Shown piece after piece: positions 1 through 13,259 of a stretch of DNA of 64,000 nt. Origin of the DNA: Alisma plantago-aquatica. Lineage: Eukaryota; Streptophyta; Magnoliopsida; Alismatales; Alismataceae. Below the pieces are notes generated by a model, which worked only from the letters and a program-made list of their open reading frames with translations, was not told where the DNA came from and ran no database searches. Made by a program: the position numbers and the translations under genes. The number at the start of each line of letters is the position of its first letter. Positions within the stretch are counted from its first letter, which is position 1. Location of the stretch: contig OY856409.1 of NCBI GenBank assembly GCA_963693085.1, positions 1,167,311,749 to 1,167,375,748 on the forward strand. Reading direction: 5' to 3'.

Positions 1-1749
1 TTCTTCCAGTCACCACACATCATATACTACCTACAATGAAGAAGAAGAGGAGCCATACTATTTGAACTTCAATGTTATCATTGATTCCTTATAGATATAA
101 GTCATCACTCATCCATGGAGAGGCAAAGGTGTAGTTCCCCCATCTTCTTTGCATGCTCAGCCACACCCTATGCCGACACGCCACTCTACGTCATTCGTGA
201 TGCAAAGACCACATCATAGCCACAAGCTCGACGGTGGTTGTTACTCGATGATGATGAAGACGAACAACAAGAGCACCCCACGTAGATGGTACCACTTAAC
301 TTGGACACCATTTTAGGTTCATTTACTTATGATGAGAAGGAGGAGGAAGAGGACATTGGGGATGAGGATCTTTGGCAAGAGCCAACTTAAAATTTGTAAT
401 GATAGAGGTGAACGGGCTGAAAGGACTCTGGAAAGCACCCAAGGTTGTTTCCTATGGGTGGGGCAGCAAAAGGAAGACTATATTGAATCCCCTTTATCCA
501 GAGTGCATGACTAAGAGGGTTCTTTCCACCCATTATTCCTACATGACTACAATGCAAGCATTGGCTATCGATTATGTGTTTGAGGAAGGCTTAGAGGATT
601 GTGGATTGTTTAAGGTGCTCACAGATGCACAAGACACATACATTGAACTGACACGACAATTGTTGCTACTCTAGAGAAAAACAAGTATAAAGGGGATGAT
701 GACATCTGGTTTGGGTTGAAAACTAAGATACATGTAGTCACTACCTCCCACTTGAACAACATTTTTCCCTCTAGCCCTATGCACACCAAATGTTTCGATG
801 AGGGCCTCAATAAAAAAGATTTAACTGTCAACAACACGATAATGTGGGAGAGGTTGACAAGGAAAATACCTTCACTCTAGGAAAATAAAATACCATTGAC
901 ATCCATAACTCTTCTTTAGGTATACATAAAAATTTATTGCAAATATCATTATTGCCAAGCATGACAACCAATGGAGCTATTCATAGAAGGACCTTTTTGT
1001 TCTTGTTTAGATTATAAAGAGGATGCATGTCAACCTAGGGGTTCTCATGATTGATCACATGAGGACAATTCCATGCCATAGTAAAACTCACCATTGTTAT
1101 GGGAGGGATTGTGACCTCAATAGCTCTAGCCCTAGGATGTGACATTACAAGACTGACCAAAGTAGAGGGGGTGAAGTGTGTTGATATACAATACCTTGTG
1201 TACTCCCAAATGATCACCATTGTCAATAAGAGGATGCATTATAACGTCAACCCATCCCACCCTAGAATCACCCTTGAGCTTCCCTATCATACCCTACCAC
1301 TTGTTGAGGAAATAGGCCCCTCAGCTAAAGCACTTGATCGCATGCAAGCTTGGGAATCATAGCACCCTAGATAAATTTCAAAGATCACGTTGTCAATCTA
1401 CATGAAAGGGTCGAGGAAAGTATTGTAGAGGAGAGACAGTGAGAAGAGCAAAAAAGAGAGCTATATCGAGTGAGAAGGAGAGATGAGGCAACATATTCAA
1501 TGTTGTTAGATCAGCAATAGATGCATGATTAGGTCAAACACATGTACCATTACCGCCATGCACAGGTGCTTAGGAGATCCAAATGGGGGGACAATTTTGA
1601 GGTGCCATATCAAGATATCAGGAGATATACCTACCTCCACGGGTGGACTAATGGGGGCATTATTACTATCACTCCTCCACCACATGGAGGTCCACCACCA
1701 AAGCCACCATAGAAGTAGTAATATCTACTCTATCACTCCTACACTTTAG
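1..1749 (+). pseudogene. Decayed plant gypsy-type accessory ORF (Athila/Tat-like), remnant
   Basis: No intact frame exists, but conceptual translation in changing frames gives blocks that resemble the extra ORF of plant Athila/Tat gypsy elements. One block at about 560-880 has an ELTRQ motif followed by a segment ending in an IMWERLT motif. A second at 1099-1362 starts MGGIVTSIALALGCD. A third at about 1530-1720 is tyrosine- and proline-rich and ends in repeated PPP. Stops and frameshifts separate them. Family assignment is by remembered pattern only, so it is tentative. The piece starts before the window. It fits the idea that this element is the oldest layer, into which the copia elements below inserted. 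Confidence 0.4.
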
Positions 1750-3561
1750 TTTCATGCTAAGGCCAATATGAGTCAAAAGCTCAAGGTGGTAAGGCGGTAT
1801 GTGCCCCATCTTTACTGTCATTTTTATATTCTTGTTTCATCCTATACCACCATGCCTTTGATGACTGATGACTGCATCATCTTATCTTATATTAGATTTT
1901 TTATTTATTTTGCATACATTCATATCGTGTAGTTTATTGATTTTTCAAAAAAAAAGTCTCATTTTGCCACTTCATGCCATGCATTGCATTTCATGTAGAT
2001 TTTTCTAATTTCTTATGTGTTTTAGCTAGGATTTTCTTATTTGTTATTTATTTCTTTCTAGTGTAGGTTTATATGTGAATTAAGGAAATTTGGCACCATT
2101 TTGCCAAAACTTTCCCAAACTTGAAATTTCTTACCTAAGAGCATGTTTTAGTCCAATCTCTACATTTTGAAATGAAAATATTGACCTTTGAAAAATGTGT
2201 GTTATATTCTCATGGTCTATTCCTAAATGGTTGTCATTCTTGACTTTCTACATGTGAATCACCTCTTTCATGTTTGTGAAATGTTTTGGTTGAATTGTGA
2301 TCTAAGAAACAGATGCTTAGTATTTGTCAAAACTCATGATAGAAATGTGGTATTTATATTGTGCATTCATGTGGTGTGCTAATACTTAATGAAGTTGTTG
2401 GAGTAATCTTTATACGGGAGATATCATGTTGAAACACATGCTAGTGAATCCTCTTTTGACTCATTTTTCTTTTACCATTTCTTACCTCCATGTCTCATGA
2501 AAGGATGCCAAAAAGCACACATTAGCCTTGGCCACCATTCTAAAGTTTGGAGTGGTCATATCTATAACCCCCCTCCCCCGCTTCACTCTTATCACCATTT
2601 GCACAAACTACACCAAGGGAAAAAAATAAAAATAAAATACAAAAAGAAGAAATTGAATGAAATATGCTCCAATGTAATAGCATCTAAATAAAGAAAAGGG
2701 GAGTGCTCCAATGTAATAGCACACCAATATCTTACGAAAACCCCTTCTTCTATTTGCATGCCTATTGAGCTAGGAAACATCAAACCTATCTCATTTCACC
2801 CTTTTTCACAATCATGTGGGTCACCTAGTGTGATTTGAGATGTGAGATTGAATGCATGAAGGTAAAAAAGCACTTCTGGTCATCTTTGATTATCATCATA
2901 ATGATACAGTTTACTTGGAGTTGTAGGAGAACCATATATATCTATTGTGTTCTATTCCCTATATTTGAAGTTTGTATGCTCAGTGCTTTGATCACAATTG
3001 GTTTGTGAAATGGGATAGTACAGAGGTGAAATACATGTATTTAGTGATCATTAAGCCCATCTAGTCAATATACATCTATTGCAATGCATTTGTTGTTTCT
3101 TTCTTGTTGAAAAATAGATTGAGTTGGAGCATACTTAAGCACACATGTTTTAAGTTTGATATGGTGATGCAACCCTCATTTAGGGATTCATTTTGTGTTA
3201 TTTTTTCCTTTAATAATGTTTAAACATGTTAGGATGCATAATATTTTCCTCAATAAATGGTTTATTATCAAATGCACTTACATGTTTTTTTGTAAGTTTT
3301 TTAGGTACTTGAACCATGCAGTAGATGGAAGGGAGAGAGAGAAGAGGATCCTAGGGTTTCTACACCCTTGGAAGAGTCCTAGATCATCTCCCCAACCTGC
3401 CACAAGTGGTCAAAATTTGACTAAAGCAAAGAACAACATGGAGAGAATTTTAGAGCTCAAATGCATAGTTGAGCCCCAAAATAAGACGTGGTACATGGCC
3501 AGGGCGGGGAAACAAATGCTCCATATCATAGTTAAAATGCAAGAGTGAAGCATATATGACA
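1750..3561. other. Non-coding stretch, probably the 3' part of the same old retroelement
   Basis: No convincing ORF is present. The stretch is AT-rich with a run of A near 1948, a C-rich patch near 2570-2580, and an 18-bp exact direct repeat (TGCTCCAATGTAATAGCA) at 2665-2682 and 2704-2721. An AAGTTTGGAGTGG string near 2540 resembles the purine-rich tract often found near the 3' LTR of Athila-like elements, but I could not fix an LTR start. Confidence 0.4.
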
Positions 3562-3566
3562 AGTCA
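3562..3566. repeat. Target site duplication of Copia-1, left copy
   Basis: AGTCA directly precedes the TGTTGG start of the 5' LTR. The same five bases follow the 3' LTR at 24512-24516. A perfect 5-bp duplication is the normal integrase footprint and proves both ends of the element. Confidence 0.93.
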
Positions 3567-5719
3567 TGTTGGTAAGGTATGCTCGTAGAGCCAATCATAA
3601 GATGATTGAAATGGCATAATTACCATAAAGGATTTGATTAATAATAACATATGTAAAGGCAAGCTTCCAATTCACCTGTTTCACATAGTTGCGAGATAAT
3701 GAGGATATAGAGTGAATGTCTAGAGAATTATATTACTCAGTGATGTATGTTGTAACGTTATTATCCTTGTGGATGAGATCATACAGATGTTAAGTACATA
3801 TACATATTCTCATTATGTCCATGATCGGTTGTTATTGTGGAAGGTTGATAGACAATAATAACACATAGATCAGAGTGTGAGTTGGTTGATGACTAATTCT
3901 CATTAGTCATGATATCGAAATATCAACCCAAGCACACATATCCATGTTAGGGAAAAGTGTATGGGACATACCCACCTTAAGAGTGGCACATGGTTTTGTG
4001 GTCACAGTCTTCTCTCATAGTGAAGGTGGTGATTGTTATTCTTAGACCTAAAATCAGTGCACTCGTTACATGTCATTGGGTACACTTTGACATCATCAAA
4101 TGCATTCATGAAACATGTGTTGTAATACGGTGACTATTGGGTGACTTGACACATGGGGATAGACTGTGAGTGATAGATATGGGATTTATCCCTCCTACTA
4201 GAGTATGCTCCTAGACACTTGAAAAGCGAGACTGAGAAACGCATGTGCATGCACATGTGAATCAGTAAACAATATGGAGCACATTATCTCAAATAGTATG
4301 CCCTTGTTTCAAGATACATGGATTGGATATTGAGAGGATGACCAACTGTTCCTCGATTTCATCCTGGATATTAGAGACAAAGGAATTTTACAATCACTGC
4401 AACACCTTACACAAATTGTAGGTTAAAGTTGTTCTCCAACTTTCCATTTTGCTTGGGAGCACTGATGTGAGACTAGGAACCACTCTTTGATTGTGATGTC
4501 ATAAGCTAGTTATGGACATTCACTGCCAATGTGATATGGGACCTATAGGGTCACACACATAGGAACTCATCTAGAAGAGGAGTTTGATCTTGAATGGAAA
4601 TTGGATTGATTACTAAAGTGTTTAGGTATTCAATTCATGCAACTCATCACTCGATTGGCTGACCAGGTCTGCCAAATGACCATCTCACTGACTGAGACAG
4701 TCGTTTGGGCAGCAAAACGAGCATCTCAATTGGTGATATGGTCATTTGGGTGGTCATACAAATCAAGGATCGAATTGGCTTAGTTATGCCCTTGAACCGG
4801 CTGAATCATCTCAACTCACTAGACGACCATCTGGGTGATTGATACGGATGTCTCACTTGGGTGAGATAGCCCAGTTGGGGCTGAGCGAAGGTTCTGGATG
4901 TTTCCCAAATAGTTTTGATTGCACTTAGTTGAGATGCAAGTAAAATTAATATGTATATTAATTGAAATCAAAATTTCCAATTTCATGTGCAATTCAGAAA
5001 CTACCAAACGGTCATTTGGCAATGCGAGATGAATGTCTCACACACCATACGACCATTTGGGTGTGTGAAACGACTATTTTGGCTGTCGCAGGTTGTGAAA
5101 GCTCAAGTTCTCCTGTTCTTTCCACTCCCGCACAATCCCGTACATATTGGGAACCATGACCCTAACCTCACCTATAAAAGGAGGGGTACTGGAGGCTTCC
5201 CAAGACACAACACAGACAACTGAGAATCAGTTCCTCTGACAACTATTTTTCTATCTAGTTGTGATAACCAAGAGAGCCCAGGCAAGTCCTACCCGACATG
5301 GAGAGATAGCTAAAGGGAGAGAACAATTGACATTGTCGTTGTGGGAGAGCAGGTTGGTGACTAGTACACCAACGGGAGGGACAACACCTTCATGTTCATT
5401 CTTGGTGAACGATAAGAGTTCTAGTTTAGGAGGAAAATTGTAGCATGTAGTTCATGGCTCGATTACAGGAGTGTTGTAGAAGATGTCTTGTTCATTATTC
5501 ATGGTGAATACCGGGAGCTGCACAACCACCGTCCAAGAGCAGCTTATCAGTAGTCGCAAAGAAGAAAGTGTTGTCGTTGGACTTGCTCCTAGACTAGGTA
5601 TAACTTGCTAAAATCATCCTTCCTATTTCATAGTAGTTGAGGCAATCTTTTTGTTATGGGAATATGGATAGATAATTTTTTGTTTCTGCTGCTATACTCT
5701 GTACTCATATTTCCCAACA
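3567..5719 (+). repeat. Copia-1 5' LTR
   Basis: The 2153-bp LTR starts TGTTGGTAAGG and ends TTCCCAACA. It matches 22297-24511 along its length, with scattered substitutions and small indels. It carries a TATAAAAG box at 5173-5180 and, upstream of that, several short inverted repeats around CCAAAYGAC/GTCGTTTGG. Confidence 0.92.
5173..5180 (+). promoter_or_regulatory. TATA box of Copia-1 5' LTR
   Basis: TATAAAAG lies in the LTR about 540 bp before its end. It is conserved at 23919-23926 in the 3' LTR, which supports a U3/R promoter on the + strand. Confidence 0.7.
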
Positions 5720-5720
5720 G

Positions 5721-5733
5721 TGGTATAAGAGCC
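5721..5733 (+). other. Primer binding site of Copia-1 (tRNA-iMet type)
   Basis: TGGTATAAGAGCC begins one base after the LTR end. It differs at one base from the usual plant copia site TGGTATCAGAGCC, complementary to the initiator methionine tRNA. Confidence 0.88.
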
Positions 5734-7218
5734 ACATCAATTTACTATGTTTTAGGATAATTGGTATTATCGGATTTTGGTTTTACCATTTATTTATTGC
5801 ATATGATGTGAATATTTAAATTATTCTCATATGCGTATCCGATCAAAGACCACATAATCCCAAAATAATATATATATATATATATATAATATGCAATTTA
5901 CACGTGTTGTCCTAAAAGTAGTTTTATGGTGGATGTATAGTGTGGTTATGGCCTAAACCCTAAATCTATGTGTGGTTAGATTGTTTGGTTCTTATTTATC
6001 TCAATCTACATATTGAGCCTCTATCTCCTCTTCTGAATGTAAATTTAATGCTTTCCTACCTTTACTCCCCTCGAATGTAACTCAAGGTTTCTCTTATTAA
6101 ATGTAATGATGTAGCAATAAGATAGTTACTTTTCTTGCAATGATGTTGAAGATGTTGATCACCAGTTGAGACAACCAATTCATGAGACGAGTCGACCATC
6201 TTGAGGACCAAGGAAGACATAGCAATGGAACTAGATGACTGCCTAGTGGGCCCAACCAATTGTTTGGAAGGAGTCCAAACATCATTTGGATAGGATGCTA
6301 GATAACCGTCCCAGTAGGCCCATCTGACCTTTTGGAAGGACTATTGGTTGGAGTGGATGACCAACCAACTGGCCAAGAGATGAGACGACCAGTTTAAGAG
6401 TTGAACTGATCTATCCAGATTGGAAATCACAAGTCTACACCAATAGTAGGTTCATGCATGTGATGTGATGGTTGACCTAGGTGGTAATAATTCCTTGTGG
6501 ATCCAATGAATTACAAGTAGGCATGGCCATAACCCTCACTTTTTGTTTTATATTGCATATTTATGTTGTATGATATAGCATGTATATGATATGTATTATA
6601 TATGTGGTGATTGGATACAGTATATGTATATATATGATATGCATAACCCCTCACTAAAACTTATTAAGTCTAAGATGCTTTCCAATAACAATACACATGA
6701 AAAAATTGTTCGACCAAGCGTAGGTTACGCCAATGCATGGTGGGTCGTCTACCTCTGGAAGTGTGATGGTAGTAATGCAGGTGACGCCAAAGGGGGTGCA
6801 TTATTATTGTATTGGCTATTACTTTAGGCTTAATATGTGATTCTCATAGTGTTTGGTCCTGAGAGCATGCAGATAATTATGGAAAGGAGTTGTGCATATC
6901 ATCTATCCAAGAGTTGCATATGATGCAATTGGCATGATTGCCTACCTTAATGGTTGATTATGTACACCGGTGTAGGCTGGGTAATAATTGAATCATTTTG
7001 GATCTTGGCTCATTAGAAAATTGTTCGCTGTAATTTTCTGAATTGAAACTTGAGGGTTATCAATTTGAACAAAATAATGAGAATGATAATTTATAAAAGA
7101 CATAATTGTTATCGCCCAAATTTTAATCTAATCAAATCAAAAGATTGAGTTTTTGACAAAAATGAAAATTCTTTTCTAGAACCAATTGACAAAAACAAAC
7201 AATCACTTTTCTCTATGA
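5734..7218 (+). other. Copia-1 leader between PBS and gag
   Basis: AT-rich untranslated leader of about 1.5 kb. It holds a TA microsatellite at about 5868-5888. No ORF with retroelement motifs is seen. Confidence 0.6.
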
Positions 7219-7620
7219 TCGGTCCTTGAGAAGGACAAACTTACTGGGAACAACTTCCATGACTGGTTCAGGATGCTGAGAATTGTTCCCATGCAGGAGT
7301 GCAATCTCTATGTCCTGGAAATGTGAGAACCAGAGGAATCAACTCAAAATACTTCAAAGGGTGACAAAGATGCTTATAAGAAGTTTACTAAAGATGTCAT
7401 GGATGTCAAGTGTTTGATGTTATGCTCCATGAACCATGATTTGCAAAGGCAGCATGAGAACATGGGGGTGATTGAGATGGTCACACATCTCAAGAACATG
7501 TACCAAGATTAGGCAAGACAAGAGAGATATGATGTCAACAAGGTGTTGTTAAAGTGCAGCATGGTAGAAGGAGATCCAGTAGGTCCTCATGTACTCAAGC
7601 TCATTGGGTATGTGGAGAAG
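7219..7620 (+). pseudogene. Copia-1 gag, N-terminal part, interrupted
   Basis: Translation from 7219 gives a typical copia gag start with an LEKDKLTG motif and NNFHDWFRMLRIV. In-frame stops lie at 7324-7326 (TGA) and 7510-7512 (TAG). The frame is then cut at codon end 7620 by the three-LTR insertion. The remaining gag continues at 19081 in the same frame once the insert and one copy of the duplication are removed. Gag would form the RNA-packaging particle; this copy cannot. Confidence 0.82.
7616..7620. repeat. Target site duplication of the three-LTR insertion, left copy
   Basis: AGAAG abuts the TGAT start of the first LTR; AGAAC at 19081-19085 follows the ATCA end of the last LTR. Four of five bases match. 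The gag frame predicts AGAAG as the original, so the right copy has one mutation. Confidence 0.8.
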
Positions 7621-8062
7621 TGATTGGCCTCTAGAGAGGGCAGTCAAACTTTAAATTTATAACCCGAAACCTTCAAGGACCCCCGCAACTATATTACGGG
7701 GTCGAAGTAGATATACGGGGTCGAACACAGGGACGTGGGGATGTTTAGGATGCTTAAGATCTCACTCTTAAGTCAGATAATCAATCTGATAGTTGATAAA
7801 AGTATAGAGCTAGAACTAGTCTAGCAGATTGTCACGAAATAAAACAAAATAAAGAAAAAAAACAAAATAGAGTCTGTCGGATTCTACTAATTAGATAGAA
7901 GGAGTTCTTAGCTATGTAACCACAATTTGGGTAGTCTATGCACCCATTCTCAAGAATAGACAACTCTCAAACACCCCAGCAAGCAACCTACATCCAAACA
8001 TGGTACGTACTGTGGTATCTATTCCTATAGGGTCATCCCACTCACTTTTGCATAGCACGACT

Positions 8063-8338
8063 AAAACCCATCAATGATATGAAACCTCTCTCAAGGACGA
8101 CAAATCAACATCCTTGGATATTCTAGATACCCTCTCAGGTCTAGAATATTATGAGATTCTAGGAACAGGTGTGATCTGGAAGAACCAGGTAGTGGGCCCA
8201 AAAACCCATCAATGATATGAAACCTCTCTTGAGGATGACAAATCAACATCCTAGGATATTTTAGATACCCTCGTAGGTCTAGAATATTATGAGATTCTAG
8301 GAAAAGTTGTGATCTGGACAGAACCAGATAGTGAGCCC
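8063..8338. repeat. 138-bp tandem duplication private to LTR 1
   Basis: The segment starting AAAACCCATCAATGATATG at 8063 recurs at 8201 with a few substitutions. The equivalent places near 13726 and 17310 have it once. Confidence 0.85.
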
Positions 8339-9111
8339 GACCGTAATGGGTTGGGCCCGGCTGTGTCCAGGTCTATAGTTCTGCATAGATCACCTTGAAC
8401 CATCCTCCTTTCAGATTCCAATCCAAACTATCTTCTCTTACCTATTTCTACAACAAATCTCTTGATATAGGTAGAAATAGATGTTCAAGCAAGAAAGAGA
8501 TCAACCAAACTAGCAGCCATAACTAGAAAGAGAAGATGGAATAGAAAACGTACTAGATCTGGAATAAAACTACTTGCTTAAGGTAAAAGTACATAAACAT
8601 GCCCAAAGTGGGCTACATAGCCAAAAAGGAGCTCAACTAGCCATAGACAAGCATAGTTGGCATCGAACAAAGATGGAAGAACATCATTTATACAGAAACA
8701 AAGGAGAACAATAGAAGAAAGGAGAAGAAGAAGAAGAGAGTTAGCCCATAGAGGAGAGGTGTCTCTTGCTCCTTAGCCTCTGTATAGGCCAGATCTCTTC
8801 TTTAGGTCGTCCTCCTTGGTCTTCTGGACTCCTTGGCCTCCTTTCTCTTTGATTCTGCCCCCAAACAACAGCTTGGTGGGTGTATGGAGGTGGAAGATGG
8901 CTGAGAATGGTGGGATATGGCTAAATGGTGGTAGAAAATAGTGGTATATGGAAGAAAATAGGAGCAACGAACGTAGGATGAGCACTTCAGCCTTTTCAGA
9001 CCTTAGAACTCTCCCATGGGGCTCTAGGAACCAAAACAAATCACAACCAAAACATGAAACCTCCAAAACCTCCAAAATTTTGGAACCCCTCTCCAGGTCA
9101 TGAGGGGTGGG

Positions 9112-9119
9112 TATTTATA
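9112..9119 (-). promoter_or_regulatory. TATA box of LTR 1
   Basis: TATTTATA on the + strand reads TATAAATA on the - strand, the coding strand of this element. It is conserved at 14621-14628 and 18234-18241. Confidence 0.65.
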
Positions 9120-9129
9120 GGCAAAGGTG

Positions 9130-9500
9130 GAAGATGGTCACGGAACCTGCCTCGGTCATGGCCCTGGTCTCAGCCCGACCATGCCAGGCTGGGCACGGTC
9201 GTGTCGGGGTCACGGTCGAGGTAGACCTCATGCTCAAGGTAGATGCCTCGATTGAGGTAGACTCCGAGGTCGAGGTAGTCGGGTCACAGTTGGTGTGCCT
9301 CGGTTGAGGTCATGTCACAGTCGAGGTGGTCGGGCCACGGTCGTGGTGGTTGGGCCGCAGTCATGGTCGGGCCACAGTTGAGGTTGATGAGCCTCAGTCA
9401 CGATCGTGGCCTCGGCCCGACCGTGCTGAGTGTCGATTGACACAACATCTTGGCCACAGTCATGGCATTGCCTCCTTGTCCATGGTCGCAGTGTCATGGA
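9130..9500. repeat. GC-rich degenerate tandem repeat in LTR 1
   Basis: Short units built on GTCGAGGT and GGTCGGGCC repeat irregularly. Matching tracts lie at about 14690-15040 (LTR 2) and 18260-18640 (LTR 3). They stand out in an otherwise AT-rich region. They sit between the TATA box and the U3 end of the LTR, thus in a possible enhancer area. Confidence 0.7.
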
Positions 9501-9948
9501 GAAAACCCACCCCACTGGGGGGTTATTACTAGTGGTCGAGTGGCTTGCGTTGATGAACCTTCTGATTGACGAGTATATATTCTAATAAAGGACCAGCCAT
9601 CATAGGGTCCAATATATCAAAAGTTTCTTGTGCCTGCTAGTCGGTTAGCAGGATCATCGTCTCCTAAGATATTGCACATAGTACGATGCTTAGCCCATTA
9701 TGATAGCGACAGGTGGAAGTCCAGATGCTATAAAAACCATGTGTTGGGAAGAAATCTTAGAGAATAGATGTCTTTTCAGGTTTGGTGCCTGTAAGTCTCA
9801 AAATTGGCTAGTTGAGCAACTTTATCTATGAAAAGATATAAATTACTAAAATATAATGATCTTTGATTATTTTGGGCATATTAAGGCTATAATGACACAA
9901 AACCATAAATAAATGCTTAGCATAAATACCTGAATTTGGGTGTTATCA

Positions 9949-9962
9949 ACAACCCCAAGCTT
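9949..9962 (-). other. Polypurine tract of internal region 1
   Basis: On the - strand AAGCTTGGGGTTGT directly precedes the TGATAACACC start of LTR 1. The second internal region has the variant AAGCTTGGGGTGGT at 15491-15504 next to LTR 2. Confidence 0.8.
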
Positions 9963-11896
9963 AAACCTTTGCTTGTCCTTAAGCAAGACTATCCTCAAAG
10001 AACAAAAGGATAACATCCAAATTAAGCATGGCGATAAATGCTAAAGTTAGGAAAAATAGTTTAAAACATCAATTCTCTTGACCTATGTTGTTTCAAAACA
10101 AACCCCCACCAATCGAGCACAATCCTACTAAAGTAAGATCAAAGAGTGTCCAGGTAAGATTAAGCAAATTCACTACAACTTGTCGATACCCGTGAGGGTT
10201 TGAATCATGATTCTAAAACATAAAAGTATTGTCACATAGGTGATCACGCGGGTGATGAGCAATGAGCCATAATCATGTATTCATGTAGACCAATAAGGAA
10301 CGACACGCCTCCCACTTATTCAGGTCCTAAGAAGAAACAAAAGCAAAAAGACTCTAATGACTTCTGAGGATCCCAATATGCATCAAGTTGGTCCATGTAA
10401 CGAGCAATAGTCCCTGCAATCCAAGCCAGTTGGCCCAAAGTAGTGAGACAAACTCCTCGTATTGTGCTCGAACCAACCCTACTACTGGGATGATCTCATA
10501 GGTCTCCTAGGGGTTCCTAGTGACTTTCTAATGAGCTTTCAAGTTGGCACTACCAGGAACAACATACCCGCATTCATGAGCGCAGTCATACACCGGTTGG
10601 GCACCATCCTCAACTCTCCTAAAAGAGAAAACGATACTCATTTATTCTTTTCACACTAAGTCTTTTATTCTCTATATTCTAATTTATAGGCCTGGGTGAG
10701 AACTATTTTGATATTTTTGGGATTTTGTGGGTGGCCAAGCCTCTTTTGTAAATTTTTAATTTTTTATCTTTTTGACTCAATATAGGGTGAGAGGGCACGT
10801 AGTCCATCAAGTAAAACACTTCAACTTGATTATAGCTCAAAACTCATCATTATCCTCTTGATACCTATATGAAAACATAGTAATTATGATTCAAGGATCC
10901 TTAGAGTAGAAGCAAGTTCGTGAAAAATGCATCTTGGAGTTTTGATCAAACTCTAGCTTCTTTCCAATGGTCCTATATCCTGGACTTGTCGTTCATAACA
11001 TAGATCAAGGGAATAATGTTTTAAGCTATGAAAAAGGCGCATAACCTTAGATTTTATCACCAAACTTAAGGAAAGAGTCAATGATCTAGTCAAGAAAAAG
11101 GTCAAGTAGTTTAAGATGAAAATTGTGCTTTTAGGCATAAAGATAAGCATTTAGTTCTAAGATTCACATCACATAGCCTTAATTGCAAACCTACAAATTA
11201 TGAAACAAAGTCTTATAAAAGCTAAAAATTTATGCTAAATGCAAGGAACATAGAAGATAAACATGCATGTAAGGAAAGAAATAAAAGGGAAAGGCGGAAG
11301 ATAGAGGGTGGTACACCCTGCCACCCCAAGCTTAAAACTTTTTCTCATCCTCGAGCAAGCCTTGAACTTGAGATAGTAGGGAAGGAATGCATGGATGTAC
11401 GGGAAAGAATTTTATATATGTCCTAGTATGATGCGTGTATGCTAGGATATGTAAAATCAATTAGAGGAAAGAAACTATCTAAGCAAGAACATGAAAAAAA
11501 ATTATTTTAACAAAAAGAGAAAAGAAAGGAGTAAGAGGAAGGGGGTGGCTGCCCCGCGATACCGACACTAGGATCCCATATCCTAAGTTTTGGGACCAGT
11601 GTCACTTGTGTCTTGTTGACAGGTTCCGCCACATAATAGAAGTAGAATAGGAAGAGATGTGGGCCTTTCTGAGTCTGAAGAAGAGGAATAAAATTCGACG
11701 ACTCGGTGAAGTCATCTTTGTGTTGTGATTTACTTGAACTACACTGAAATGAATTCTTCAGCAGAGCATCCTCAAGGTGCCCATCAATGTATGAATCTGA
11801 ATAGGAAGGCCCTAGGATGTCAAAATAGGATGAGATGAAGGGGAGAGGCTAAAAGTCTTTTAGAGGGATCCTCTCTTCTATCTCCACCTCTAAACT
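9963..11896 (-). other. Internal region 1, non-coding 3' part
   Basis: About 1.9 kb without a recognisable ORF. The part up to about 11310 is matched along its length by 15505-16850 in internal region 2. Confidence 0.7.
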
Positions 11897-13118
11897 TTAG
11901 GTTGGATGCTCAGATAAACTTTCATGTACAGTCTGAGTCATCCAATCATCTTCTGAATGAGAAGTATCCCTAGGTAAATCATCTTCTACCACCCCAAGCT
12001 TGTTGTGTTCTATGGGGTTTGGGGTATCTTCATGCTTAGCAACCATGTTATAGTGAATTGTCCATCTTTCTCCCTTGATGTCGACTCTTCCTTGAAAAGG
12101 GATTGTGGACAATGTTGGCTCATGTTGGTCCAGCTCATCGTCATCAGTATACTTGATTTATTGAGATGAATAGTCATCATCACTTTCATCAAACAAATTG
12201 TTCCAAACCATGAATGGTTGACTGCTCAAAGCGAAGTGACAAGTCTCAATATGAGATGTATCACTCTAGTCTGGACCAATGTTTGATTTAGGTTCTTCGA
12301 ATTGACCGCCATGTTGTGAGGTTGTTTGACTACCCTGATCATCTTCATCATAAAAACATTCATGTCTATGGCTTGTATCTTCCATTGGTTGATCAGCTGA
12401 ATCATATAGATAGAATGAAGGGATTCCCCAGGTGGGTTGGTCTTCACAGAAAAATCTTGGTGAATCTAGTTGATGGTCTGAATAGGATGGTGAGGCATGT
12501 TCCAATTCAGGCCCAATGGAATGGTTCAAACGATTGTAATCTTCATGGTTGTGTAATGGTGTTTGCAATTGAATGGTAAACAAATCAATGAGCTCTTGAA
12601 GCTTCCTACCCTACTCAACGTCCTTTTCATGAAGTTGTTGGACTTGAGCAGCAATGCTTTCAAGATTCATCAATTCCGCCATGCACCTCTGTTGGGAACC
12701 CACGGTATCAAACTGATGCACCTGGACGAATCCTTGTTCAGTAGTTTGAAGTAAACTTCTACTATGGTCTACGATCTCAGTGGCTACTTGGAGCTAATGA
12801 TCATGCTTTTCTAGTAGATGCTGGAGCAGATCGACATTTTCTTGGAGATGAGGAGCTAAGAAGGATATTAGCGCATTGACACTTTCTCTAGCTAGCTCCA
12901 CTGCTCTAATCAGTTCTTGATCCCATGATAGCATGGAAGTCAAGGGTTGATCGACAATCTATGTTGCTGAAACTTCTAAGTATGACGATGGCAGGGGCAA
13001 GTATAGCTCGACTAGTTATAGAGCACGACCTTCAATTATTTTCCAGTAGTTAGAACTGCGGAAAAACTTAGGAGGACAGGTGGATAAGATAACTTTTCTT
13101 GCAGAGGCAAGATCCATG
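11897..13118 (-). pseudogene. Decayed ORF of the gypsy-type element, function unknown
   Basis: Starting at an ATG at 13118, about 140 bases past the primer site, the - strand encodes a polar, glutamine- and glutamate-rich protein broken by several stops. The first part reads MDLASARKVILSTCPPKFF; later parts are helical with heptad-like spacing, then acidic. No zinc knuckle, protease or RT motif is visible. The place and composition suggest a relic gag-like or element-specific protein. The second internal region has lost this ORF completely. Confidence 0.5.
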
Positions 13119-13259
13119 GCTGAAAAAGTATAAGAAAAAGGAAAGATATTCAGTATAAATGAACAAATATGTGTAAAATAAAAGATGAAATATGCATATA
13201 TATACATGCTCATGGATGACAGAACAAAATCTTTTAGTGCGTAAATGTGGAAAACCACG

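Larger units (their letters stand above)
7621..9948 (-). repeat. LTR 1 of the composite
   Basis: 2328 bp, about 120 bp longer than the other two. The extra length comes mainly from a 138-bp tandem duplication at 8063-8200 and 8201-8338, which LTR 2 and LTR 3 lack. A TATAAATA box on the - strand lies at 9112-9119. Confidence 0.88.
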
